Shown here piece by piece: positions 1 to 7,174 of a DNA stretch of 64,000 nt (the stretch's first letter is position 1; the number at the start of each line of letters is the position of its first letter). The position numbers were made by a program, and so were the translations under genes. Under the pieces are notes generated by a model. That model saw only the letters and a program-made list of their open reading frames with translations, had not been told where the DNA came from and ran no database searches. The stretch covers positions 246,428-310,427 of the forward strand of contig QHXR01000001.1 in the NCBI GenBank assembly GCA_003223025.1. Reading direction: 5' to 3'. Source of the stretch: Acidobacteriota bacterium (lineage in GTDB: Bacteria > Acidobacteriota > Blastocatellia > Pyrinomonadales > Pyrinomonadaceae).

Positions 1-193
1 TGAACACAAAAAGCTGACCGGTCACATCGGCGTAGTAGCGCGAGAACGCGACGAACGTCAGATTGACTGCGTTGAGCATCAGCTCTATGCACATGAACAT
101 GCCAAGCGCATTGCGCTTGAAGATCACACCGACCGCTCCGATCGTAAATAAAATTCCTGATAACGCCAGGTAGCTTGCTAAACTCGGTTCCAT
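1..193 (-). CDS. nuoK: NADH-quinone oxidoreductase subunit K (partial)
   Basis: Small membrane subunit of respiratory complex I. It belongs to the antiporter-like arm that couples NADH:quinone electron transfer to proton pumping. The window edge cuts the gene, leaving the first 64 residues, which start MEPSLASYL and contain two hydrophobic segments. The segment [17 protein letters not shown] carries the glutamate conserved in TM2 of NuoK. It lies downstream of nuoJ on the same strand, the usual order, with a 119-bp gap holding an inverted repeat. The ATG at 193 is the first Met in frame. Identity is secure; the C-terminus is outside the window. Confidence 0.93.
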   Translation of the reverse strand, partial: MEPSLASYLALSGILFTIGAVGVIFKRNALGMFMCIELMLNAVNLTFVAFSRYYADVTGQLFVF

Positions 194-203
194 CTTCTTC
201 TAC

Positions 204-310
204 GTTTCTAGTTCCTTGTTTCTAGTTTCTAGTTCGTGTCCTTCCGGTTTCGCGTTCTACGTTGTTCCGGAATGAAACCAACTAGAAACCAGAAACTAGA
301 AATTAGAAAC
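204..310. repeat. Inverted repeat between nuoJ and nuoK (TTTCTAG family)
   Basis: Arms 204-234 and 280-310 are about 31 nt each and match at roughly 26 positions. Each arm is built from the short words TTTCTAGTT or AACTAGAAA. The loop is about 45 nt. A second copy of the same family lies at 57337-57422. Its position inside an operon suggests an RNA hairpin in the nuo transcript; function unknown. Confidence 0.8.
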
Positions 311-312
311 TC

Positions 313-897
313 TTAAATAGCTACTCGATAATCGCCCTTCTCTTCTTCGAGCCCGCGCTCGTCCAATTCCTGATCGACAACCAATTCGAGTTGCGGCTGG
401 GCGAGTCGTCTCGCAAGAACAACTCCGCCGATGATAGCCATCAAAAGCAGCACGCCGACGATCTCGACCGGGAGCAAATATTCCGTATACATTCCGCGGC
501 CGATGTTCATGGTCTTTCCGACAGTCTCCGCGCCGTTCACCGCTTGCTGCGGAGCACGCATCACCGCGTAAAAAATAAAAAATGTCTGCACGAGCAAGAT
601 CAGCCCGAGGCCGCCACCGACAGCGTAAAGGTATCGCAGACGATTCAGCGGTTTGTCGTCATCCAGATTCAAAAGCATGATGACGAAAACGACGAGCACC
701 ATGATCGCTCCGGCGTAGATCAGTATTTGCACAGCAGCGATGAACGGAGCGGCAAGCGTGACGTAAATACACGACAGCGAAATGAACACGCCGACCAGCG
801 AGATCGCGCTATAGAGCGGGTTCCGGTGATAAACCATCGAGACCGCGCATGCGATCGCGAGACCCGCGAAGACGAAAAATAAAGCTGAACCGACCAT
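313..897 (-). CDS. nuoJ: NADH-quinone oxidoreductase subunit J
   Basis: Membrane subunit of complex I next to NuoK and NuoH. The 194 residues show five hydrophobic segments, with the typical YHRNPLYSAISL and IYAGAIMVLVVFVIMLLN stretches of NuoJ in TM2 and TM3. The C-terminus is a charged cytoplasmic tail ending GDYRVAI. It follows nuoH directly at 1008, with only a 110-bp gap that contains a hairpin. In most bacteria nuoI lies between nuoH and nuoJ; here it does not. Length and motifs are normal for the family. Confidence 0.95.
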   Translation of the reverse strand: MVGSALFFVFAGLAIACAVSMVYHRNPLYSAISLVGVFISLSCIYVTLAAPFIAAVQILIYAGAIMVLVVFVIMLLNLDDDKPLNRLRYLYAVGGGLGLILLVQTFFIFYAVMRAPQQAVNGAETVGKTMNIGRGMYTEYLLPVEIVGVLLLMAIIGGVVLARRLAQPQLELVVDQELDERGLEEEKGDYRVAI

Positions 898-908
898 AAG
901 AGACCTTT

Positions 909-998
909 ACCGCAGAGACGCGGAGACGCGGAGAAAGAAAACTGCGGTCAAACGGAAACACATCCTGTAAAAACTCTGCGTCTCCGCGTCTCTGCGGT
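909..998. repeat. Inverted repeat between nuoH and nuoJ (GAGACGCGGAG family)
   Basis: Arms 909-933 and 974-998 are 25 nt and differ at one position. They are built from the words CGCAGAGACGCGGAGACG. Related copies lie at 8966-9032 and 22266-22357. It occupies the place where nuoI is usually found and would form a stable stem in the operon mRNA. Confidence 0.85.
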
Positions 999-1007
999 GA
1001 AAAACAA

Positions 1008-2099
1008 TTACGAATTCAAAAAATACACAAGCACGATCGTAATGATCACATTCGCGATCGCCAGCGGAAGCAAAAACTTCCATCCGAAATTCATCAACTG
1101 ATCGAACCTGAATCGCGGCAGTGTTCCGCGCACCCAGATGTAGAAGAACAGGAACGCACAGATCTTGCCGATGAACGCAATGTGACTGACAAGCGCGTAC
1201 GGGATCGAACCCGGTTCGAGAACTTGACCGAGCCCGGGTACGTACCATCCGCCCAGGAATAAGACCGTCGCCATTACCGAGACCGTGAACATGTTCACGT
1301 ACTCGGCCATGAAAAAGAGTGCGAATTTCAGAGCGCTGTACTCTGTATGGAATCCGGCGACGAGCTCAGTCTCTGCTTCCGGGAGATCGAATGGAACTCG
1401 GTTAGTTTCGGCGAAGGCTGAGATCAGGAAAACAAAAAAACCGATGAACTGCGGAATAATGAACCATCTGAACGGGGAATGTATCTGAGCGAAGATGATG
1501 CCGTTCAGATCCAGCGTTCCAGCGAGCATGACCACACCGATCACCGATGCTCCCATCGCAAGTTCGTACGAGATCATCTGTGCCGACGAGCGAAGTCCGC
1601 CCATCAAACTGTACTTGCTGTTCGACGACCATCCCGCCAAAGCGATTCCGTAAACACCGACCGACGTAATGCCCAAAACGAAGAGCACGCCGACATCGAT
1701 CCGCGCGATCGTCATCGGTAGTTCTGTGATTCCTTCTCCCAATCCGAAAGGCAGGATTTCACGCCAATTGATCGTCGTGATCGATGGCCCGAACGGATAG
1801 ACGACGATCGGCAGCAGAGCACAAGTCAAGGCAACGAGCGGTGCCAGAAAGTAGACGAACTTCGTCGATTTATCGGGTACGAGATCTTCCTTGAAGATGA
1901 ACTTCAAAAGGTCGGCGAACGGCTGCAGCACTCCCCACGGCCCGACGCGGTTCGGGCCGATGCGGCCCTGGATCCAACCGAGCACTTTTCGCTCGGCGAG
2001 CACCGTGTACGCCACGATCATCAACACGCCCTGAAACGCCAGCAGTATGCCGATGCTATATACGATGAAAGGGAATGCGGTTTTTACTAAAGACTCCAT
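1008..2099 (-). CDS. nuoH: NADH-quinone oxidoreductase subunit H
   Basis: Complex I subunit at the junction of the peripheral and membrane arms, forming part of the quinone-binding chamber. It has 363 residues and about eight membrane segments. Conserved family stretches are visible: ERKVLGWIQGRIGPNRVGPWG near residue 35, FAETNRVPFDLPEAETELVA near 230, and WVRGTLPRFRFDQLMN near the C-terminus. Nearly all of the protein is hydrophobic. It lies between nuoG (upstream, with a 130-bp gap holding a hairpin) and nuoJ. The ATG at 2099 gives a normal N-terminus. Confidence 0.97.
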   Translation of the reverse strand: MESLVKTAFPFIVYSIGILLAFQGVLMIVAYTVLAERKVLGWIQGRIGPNRVGPWGVLQPFADLLKFIFKEDLVPDKSTKFVYFLAPLVALTCALLPIVVYPFGPSITTINWREILPFGLGEGITELPMTIARIDVGVLFVLGITSVGVYGIALAGWSSNSKYSLMGGLRSSAQMISYELAMGASVIGVVMLAGTLDLNGIIFAQIHSPFRWFIIPQFIGFFVFLISAFAETNRVPFDLPEAETELVAGFHTEYSALKFALFFMAEYVNMFTVSVMATVLFLGGWYVPGLGQVLEPGSIPYALVSHIAFIGKICAFLFFYIWVRGTLPRFRFDQLMNFGWKFLLPLAIANVIITIVLVYFLNS

Positions 2100-2130
2100 A
2101 GAAAGCTAGCTAAAAATTGTCTCTCCATTC

Positions 2131-2218
2131 CTTTTCCGATTTGTTCTGTGTATTTCGTGGTTATGGCTGTCTGGCTAAACCACGGAATACACGGAAAACA
2201 CAGAACAAATCGGAAAAG
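2131..2218. repeat. Inverted repeat between nuoG and nuoH
   Basis: The left arm, 2131-2162, pairs with the right arm, about 2178-2218, through words such as CTTTTCCGATTTGTTCTGTG and CACAGAACAAATCGGAAAAG. The 20-nt outer stem is perfect; the inner part has an insertion in the right arm. It fills most of the gap between two co-transcribed complex I genes. Confidence 0.85.
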
Positions 2219-2229
2219 AAAAAGCCGAG

Positions 2230-4563
2230 TTACCGTCCGCCCGGATTGGAGCGATCGCCGGCTCCGACTGCTTCGGCCAAATTTTGTTTCGGCGAGCCGT
2301 CCAATTCAAACTGCTGCAAAGGCGCGACGAGAAGATTCTCTGGCTTCGGATTTCCGTGAGCGAGCAGATGAAACTGAGCGGTCTTGCTCGTCATCGTCGT
2401 CAGCCGATGAAGTTTGTGTCCGACTTTCGGTGTCACATTATTCTTCTCGCCATTATCAGGCAGCGAACCGACTCGTGTATTCAAAGTATCGATTGCGTTG
2501 TTCGATGATCCGCCGATCTTGTGCTTGACCTGCACAGGACGCGACTCGTCTTTCAGATCCGGGTAACGCAAGCCTGCGTATGCGGGAACGCCATCGGCGA
2601 TCGCCTTGAATACTGCTGTCGTCGAAAGGTTGTAACCAAAGTCGACGCCCATTTCCTTCGCGATCATTGATGTGATCATCCAGTCGGGTTTCGTCTGGTG
2701 GATCGGATCGATCGCCTTACGAACTCGTTGAACGAATCCGGTATTGTTCGTGTATGTACCGTCTACTTCGGCGAACGATGCCGCAGGGAAAACAACATCG
2801 GCATACTGCGTCGTTTCCGTTTCGAACAACTCCTGAACGACGACGAATTCTTTGTTCTGAAGAAGCTGCGGAGAAATTCCAGTTCCGGGCTGTTCAGAAA
2901 TGCTTCCACCGATGAGCAATGCTTTCGAACCGTTGATCACGTCGAGCACCGACTTCTTGCCATCCGCCATGTCGTTCGCACCGACCGAATTGTTATACGG
3001 AACGAGCGGAAGCAAAGAAACGCTATGCTTGTCGGAACCGTAGTTCGCCGCTGCGGATGCGATCGCGGCTTGAGCTTCCACCGGAAGATCGCCGCCGATC
3101 ATGATGATCAGATCGCCTTCCGTCTCGCCGAGGGTCTTACTCAATGTTTCTATCTCGGACAGTTCGATCCCGAGTTTCTTCGCGAGGTCGTCCGTCGCCG
3201 AATCCGAAAGCACGAGTGCGAAAGCGTCGTACGAATTTTTATTAACGTGGATGAACTGACTCGCTTGTGCGATCAGCCGTATCGGCGTGTCATTCACGAC
3301 GATGAGTTTTGCACCACCGTTGCGAACCGCCTGTCGGATCTGCTTCGCCGTGTAGGTCTGTTCCTCTTCAGGTTCGCCGCCGATAAGCAATATCGTTGCG
3401 GCATTGCGGATGTCTTTGTGAGTCGCAAGCGGAACACTCAGATTGTCGAATACCGACGAAATGTCGAAACGATCCGAGACTGCGAAGTTGTTCGATTTCA
3501 CAACCTCGGTCGCAAAGCGTTTCAGTGTGAAGACCGACTCGTTCGTCAGACGCGGACTCGCGATCACTCCGACGGATGAGCCGTAATCCGCAAGCTTGTC
3601 GCTTACAAATTGAATCGCGGCGTCCCACGTAGCGGGAATAAGCTTGCCGCCTTTCGTGTAGCGGATCATCGGCGTCTTGAGGCGCGTAGGATGATTTATA
3701 AATTCGTGAGCGAACCTGGCTTTGACGTCGAGGAACTCGCCATTCAAACCGTTGACGTAACGATCGCGGGCGACGATTCGATGAACCGCTCCGCCGCGTG
3801 ATCCGATCGACAACTGCATTCCGTCGGAACTATATGTGTCGGTCGAGATCGTCTGTTCCAGTTCCCAAGGACGAGTTTCGTGTCGATAAACTCCGTCGAG
3901 AAGAGTTCCGGTCGGACAAACTTCGATACAGTTTCCGCACTGCGAACAGTCCAGCCATCCGCCGTACGTTCCGATCACGGTGTTCGATCCACGGTTGCCG
4001 GCTTCGATCGCGTCCTCGCCCATCCATTCGTCGCACACCCGAGTGCATCGTTTGCAGAGAATGCAGCGCTGCGGATCGTTCGCGACGATCGTTGAAAGAT
4101 ACTTCTCCGGTGCGACGTTCTTACGCTCGGTGAAACGCTCCTCGACATCGCCCCAATCGAATATGACTTCCTGCAGCTCGCATTCACCACCGCGATCGCA
4201 GACCGGACAGTCCAGCGGATGATTGACGAGCAGGAATTCGCCCATCGCGCGCTGTGCTTTTTCGATCTCGGGGCTCGCGGTCGTGACGGCCATTCCGTCA
4301 GTGACCTTGATCGTGCACGACGTCTGAAGCTTCGGCATTTTGTCGATGCGAACCAGACACATGCGGCACGACGCCTGAACGGCGAGGTCCTTGTAATAAC
4401 AGAACGCCGGAATGTTGTTCTCGTTTTCGCGACACACGTCAATCAACGTCGCGCCCTTCTCGGCTTCGACTTCGGTGCCGTTACGTCGCCTTCTTCGGAG
4501 CAGCCTCAGCACCGGGTACCGGAGCCACGTGTTTCTTCTTGTGCTTGGGGCGAGTCTTTCCAT
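2230..4563 (-). CDS. nuoG: NADH-quinone oxidoreductase subunit G
   Basis: Iron-sulfur subunit of the complex I peripheral arm that relays electrons from NuoEF. In order: a [2Fe-2S] ferredoxin domain (FCYYKDLAVQASCRMCLVR and TSCTI), the HPLDCPVCDRGGEC motif, the [4Fe-4S] motif CILCKRCTRVCDE, CSQCGNCIEVCP, then a molybdopterin-oxidoreductase-type domain to the C-terminus. The recognisable protein begins at NGTEVEAEKGATL (about 4482). Upstream the frame runs out of phase over the thx gene and reads LLRRRRR, so the ATG at 4563 is only the limit of the open frame. A GTG at 4512 is another candidate. Normal NuoG starts with a beta strand like PKVTVNGTEVE; the matching APKKAT is encoded in the thx frame, which suggests a frameshift or sequence error. 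Function is secure, the start is not. Confidence 0.93.
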   Translation of the reverse strand: MERLAPSTRRNTWLRYPVLRLLRRRRRNGTEVEAEKGATLIDVCRENENNIPAFCYYKDLAVQASCRMCLVRIDKMPKLQTSCTIKVTDGMAVTTASPEIEKAQRAMGEFLLVNHPLDCPVCDRGGECELQEVIFDWGDVEERFTERKNVAPEKYLSTIVANDPQRCILCKRCTRVCDEWMGEDAIEAGNRGSNTVIGTYGGWLDCSQCGNCIEVCPTGTLLDGVYRHETRPWELEQTISTDTYSSDGMQLSIGSRGGAVHRIVARDRYVNGLNGEFLDVKARFAHEFINHPTRLKTPMIRYTKGGKLIPATWDAAIQFVSDKLADYGSSVGVIASPRLTNESVFTLKRFATEVVKSNNFAVSDRFDISSVFDNLSVPLATHKDIRNAATILLIGGEPEEEQTYTAKQIRQAVRNGGAKLIVVNDTPIRLIAQASQFIHVNKNSYDAFALVLSDSATDDLAKKLGIELSEIETLSKTLGETEGDLIIMIGGDLPVEAQAAIASAAANYGSDKHSVSLLPLVPYNNSVGANDMADGKKSVLDVINGSKALLIGGSISEQPGTGISPQLLQNKEFVVVQELFETETTQYADVVFPAASFAEVDGTYTNNTGFVQRVRKAIDPIHQTKPDWMITSMIAKEMGVDFGYNLSTTAVFKAIADGVPAYAGLRYPDLKDESRPVQVKHKIGGSSNNAIDTLNTRVGSLPDNGEKNNVTPKVGHKLHRLTTMTSKTAQFHLLAHGNPKPENLLVAPLQQFELDGSPKQNLAEAVGAGDRSNPGGR

Positions 4564-4615
4564 GACTGCCTGTAACGATCTTGCCTTTTCTACTTCTTTT
4601 ATCGCCTTTTCCCAT
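4481..4615 (-). CDS. thx: 30S ribosomal protein bTHX
   Basis: Encodes a 44-residue, strongly basic protein starting MGKGDKRSRKGKIVTGSHGK and continuing TRPKHKKK. This matches the small ribosomal protein THX of Thermus and many other phyla, which binds 16S rRNA in the 30S head. A good ribosome-binding site (AAGGAG, six bases before the ATG at 4615) supports expression. The C-terminal extension VAPVPGAEAAPKKAT is longer than in Thermus. Its 3' end overlaps the upstream extension of nuoG in another frame, and the stop codon sits exactly where NuoG homology begins. Location between nuoF and nuoG is unusual. Confidence 0.88.
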   Translation of the reverse strand: MGKGDKRSRKGKIVTGSHGKTRPKHKKKHVAPVPGAEAAPKKAT

Positions 4616-4630
4616 TTTTCTCCTTGGTAC

Positions 4631-4678
4631 GGCAGGCTTTCTAGCCTGCCGAAACTGGACAGGCTGGAAAGCCTGTCC
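4631..4678. repeat. Two adjacent hairpins between nuoF and thx
   Basis: Two short perfect or near-perfect palindromes stand side by side: 4631-4650 (GGCAGGCTTT/GCCTGCC type) and 4657-4678 (GGACAGGCT...AGCCTGTCC). They share the core AGGCT..AGCCT and so could also pair with each other. There is no T-run, so simple intrinsic termination is not indicated. Confidence 0.75.
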
Positions 4679-4684
4679 TACTTG

Positions 4685-5989
4685 CTAAACATTGCTCGCG
4701 TAAATATCAGTTTTCGCGTGCAGCCACTTTTTGAAATCATCCGGAACCTGTTTGATCGCGCTCTGGATCGGCCATGCTGCGGCATCACCGAGCGGACAAA
4801 ACGATTTGCCCTCTATGTTGTCGCAGATGTCGAGCATCAGTTGAGCATCTTCGGGACGTCCTCCGCCTGACGCGATTCGATCGAAAATTTTAACTAGCCA
4901 GTCCGTACCTTCGCGACACGGCGTGCACCAGCCGCACGATTCGTGTTTGTAAAACTCCGTCAGGTTTTTAGTCGTGTCCATTACATCGACGGTCTCGTCC
5001 ATGACCATCATCCCGCCGGTGCCGAGCATCGAGCCGGCAGCGACGAGGCCTTCGTAATCGAGCGTGACATTTTTTCCGAGAATCTGACCGGCGTTCATGA
5101 TGTACACGCTCGATCCGCCAGGGATGACGGCCTTCAATTTTTTGTCATCACGAAGCATGCCGCCGCAGTCTTCCATGATGAACTTCTCCATATCGGCGTA
5201 GCCCATCGGAAGCTCGTAGACGCCCGGCTTTTTGACGTGTCCGCTGATCGACCAGAGTTTCGTTCCACCCGATTTTTCCGTGCCGAGATCACGCCAGGGA
5301 ATCCCGCCCATTTCGATGATCTGCGGAATCGATGTGAACGTCTCGCAGTTGTTCACGATCGTCGGACTCGCATACAAACCTTCGATCGCCGGAAACGGCG
5401 GCTTCATTCGAGGATGTCCGCGATAACCTTCGAGACTCGAAAGCAGTGCGGTCTCTTCACCGCAGATGTAAGCACCGGCACCGGTGTGTGTGTGGATGTC
5501 GCACGAAAACTCCGAGCCGAAAATATTCTTGCCGAGCATTCCGGCTTCGCGTGCTTCGGCGAGCGCGACGTCCATGATGTCGATCAGATATTTGTATTCG
5601 CCGCGGGTGTAGATGTAGCCGGTCGATGAGCCGAGGGCGTACGCCGCGATGATCATGCCCTCGATCATCGAATGCGGGTCGCGCTCCATCAGATAACGAT
5701 CCTTGAACGATCCGGGCTCCGACTCGTCGGCGTTACAGACTACGTACTTTTCCTTCGGCGAATCTTTCGGGACGAACGACCATTTCATCCCGGTCGGGAA
5801 CCCCGCTCCGCCGCGACCGCGGAGAGCGCTCGCCTTCACTTCCTCAATGATGTCGGCCGGCGTCATCGTGAGCGCTTTTTTCAAACTCAGATAACCGCCG
5901 GTATCGCGATATACCTTTATCGTGTGCCCATCTTTCATATGGACACGTTTGAGTTGAAGTGGCTCGCAGCCGATTGCGCGTATTTCCAT
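4685..5989 (-). CDS. nuoF: NADH-quinone oxidoreductase subunit F (NADH-binding)
   Basis: Flavoprotein subunit that binds NADH and FMN and passes electrons to the iron-sulfur chain. It has 434 residues. Visible motifs are the NADH/FMN glycine-rich loop LRGRGGAGFPTGMKW (about residue 55), CNADESEPGSFKDR, the HTGAGAYICGEETAL flavin segment, and the [4Fe-4S] N3 ligands in ESCGWCTPCREGT plus a later cysteine in GKSFCPLGD. Its start at 5989 lies two bases after the stop of the NTF2-like gene, which implies translational coupling. The gene is complete and of normal length. Confidence 0.97.
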   Translation of the reverse strand: MEIRAIGCEPLQLKRVHMKDGHTIKVYRDTGGYLSLKKALTMTPADIIEEVKASALRGRGGAGFPTGMKWSFVPKDSPKEKYVVCNADESEPGSFKDRYLMERDPHSMIEGMIIAAYALGSSTGYIYTRGEYKYLIDIMDVALAEAREAGMLGKNIFGSEFSCDIHTHTGAGAYICGEETALLSSLEGYRGHPRMKPPFPAIEGLYASPTIVNNCETFTSIPQIIEMGGIPWRDLGTEKSGGTKLWSISGHVKKPGVYELPMGYADMEKFIMEDCGGMLRDDKKLKAVIPGGSSVYIMNAGQILGKNVTLDYEGLVAAGSMLGTGGMMVMDETVDVMDTTKNLTEFYKHESCGWCTPCREGTDWLVKIFDRIASGGGRPEDAQLMLDICDNIEGKSFCPLGDAAAWPIQSAIKQVPDDFKKWLHAKTDIYASNV

Positions 5990-5991
5990 AT

Positions 5992-6384
5992 TTACAATCC
6001 CAGATCTTTTGCGATCAGGGCCGTATCCGTATATTGCCTAAACCGGACAACCTTTCCGTCACGGAATTCCCACTCGTGTGCGAAGGGAACTGACATGCTT
6101 TTTCCGGTCTGCAGAAACTTTCCGGAATAAGTGCCGGTCGCGATCACAGTTCCAGCGCCGCCATCGACAACCTTATTCGGAGCGACGCTGAAGCCTTCCC
6201 ATTCGGTCGCGAATTTCATGAACACGTTCTCGAGCACAGCATTCGGACTGTTATAAACGCCCCCGTACATGAAGCCCTCAGCCTCGTTCCATTCGATGTT
6301 CGGGTCAAAAGTACCGAGGACCCTAGGGACATCGCCCGTAGCGAATGCCTTATAGAGTCCGCTGATGGTCTCGCCGTTTGTCAT
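5992..6384 (-). CDS. NTF2-like (SnoaL-type) protein inside the nuo operon
   Basis: The 130-residue protein has the alpha+beta pattern of the NTF2/SnoaL fold: an N-terminal helical part (GLYKAFATGDVPRVLGTF), PNIEWNEAEG, a central F-rich helix, and a C-terminal strand pair ending HEWEFRDGKVVRFRQYTDT, a very typical SnoaL ending. Members bind small ligands or act as isomerases; no activity can be assigned here. It starts 35 bases inside the 3' end of nuoE in another frame and ends two bases before nuoF. It is not a standard complex I subunit. Confidence 0.82.
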   Translation of the reverse strand: MTNGETISGLYKAFATGDVPRVLGTFDPNIEWNEAEGFMYGGVYNSPNAVLENVFMKFATEWEGFSVAPNKVVDGGAGTVIATGTYSGKFLQTGKSMSVPFAHEWEFRDGKVVRFRQYTDTALIAKDLGL

Positions 6385-6886
6385 TTTTATCGATCGTTAG
6401 ATCCTCGTGATAATCAAAACCGATCTGCATCATCGGTGCAGTGCCGCAACTTCCGAGGCACTCGACCATAGAGACGGTGAACTTTCCATCGGCCGTTGTT
6501 TCGCCGGGATGAATCCCGAGCCGCGAGCAAACATGCTCGGTGATATCAGGCTCGCCCATGATCCGGCACGAAAGGGTCTTGCAGATCTGGATGTGATGAC
6601 GGCCGACTGGACGAAGATTGAACATCGAGTAGAACGTCGCCGTCTCCCAGACATCGGTCACTTCGAGATCGAGAAATCTCGCGAGGAAATTCACACCCGG
6701 ATTATCGATCCAACCGCGTTCGCGTTGAACGAGCATCAGAAGCGGTATCAACGCCGAACGTTTTCGTTCAAGCGGATACTTCGCGACGTGCATGTTCATC
6801 TCGTCGATGATCTCCGGAGAAAATTCCGCGACCTCGTCAGTCTTGACGATCTTATCTGTATAGCTTGTCGGTGTAGCTGCTGCCAT
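6350..6886 (-). CDS. nuoE: NADH-quinone oxidoreductase subunit E
   Basis: The [2Fe-2S] thioredoxin-fold subunit that partners NuoF. Ligand motifs are visible: CKTLSC (about residues 102-107) and ECLGSCGTAP (about 143-152). The N-terminal helical domain is normal (ETATFYSMFNLRPVGRHHIQ). The C-terminus is odd. After DYHEDLTIDK, where NuoE normally ends with a short helix of the type DELL..L, the frame reads NDKRRDHQRTL, the out-of-frame 5' end of the downstream NTF2-like gene. The gene itself is complete with an ATG at 6886. Confidence 0.96.
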   Translation of the reverse strand: MAAATPTSYTDKIVKTDEVAEFSPEIIDEMNMHVAKYPLERKRSALIPLLMLVQRERGWIDNPGVNFLARFLDLEVTDVWETATFYSMFNLRPVGRHHIQICKTLSCRIMGEPDITEHVCSRLGIHPGETTADGKFTVSMVECLGSCGTAPMMQIGFDYHEDLTIDKNDKRRDHQRTL

Positions 6887-6887
6887 C

Positions 6888-7145
6888 TTAATTCGCTTTG
6901 CTTTCGAGGATATCGACGCGGCCTTCTAAGCTTGTGATTCTTTGCGTATCCTTCATTGCCTGGCCCGCGACGTCTTGAAACTGACCACCGAGTAGATCCA
7001 CCTTTCCTTCAACTCGCACTAAACCCGTCTTCACTTCTTTCATATCCGTCGCAAGATCATCGACTTTACCGTCGAGATCGTCGAATCTGACGATCATGTT
7101 CTGCATAAGGCGCAATAGCTCAGCCATATTCGTTTCTTGAGGCAT
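6888..7145 (-). CDS. Small coiled-coil protein between nuoD and nuoE
   Basis: The 85-residue protein is almost entirely a heptad-repeat helix (DDLDGKVDDLATDMKEVKTGLVRVEGKVDLL) with hydrophobic residues at a/d positions. It has no signal peptide or membrane segment and no cysteines. The stop codon is one base from the nuoE start, and the ORF is preceded by GGAGGAC close to the ATG at 7145, both signs of a real, coupled gene. The function is unknown and it is not a known complex I subunit. A start at the internal Met (NMAELL) is possible. Confidence 0.75.
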   Translation of the reverse strand: MPQETNMAELLRLMQNMIVRFDDLDGKVDDLATDMKEVKTGLVRVEGKVDLLGGQFQDVAGQAMKDTQRITSLEGRVDILESKAN

Positions 7146-7174
7146 GTGTGGAAGTCCTCCTAAACTAATTTTTT

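Noticed and set aside
907..1248. 113-codon minus-strand frame over the nuoH 3' end
   Set aside because: It overlaps nuoH out of frame and its C-terminal part is translated repeat sequence.
2698..3579. 293-codon plus-strand frame inside nuoG
   Set aside because: Antisense of a well-supported complex I gene; composition is Arg-rich with no recognisable fold.
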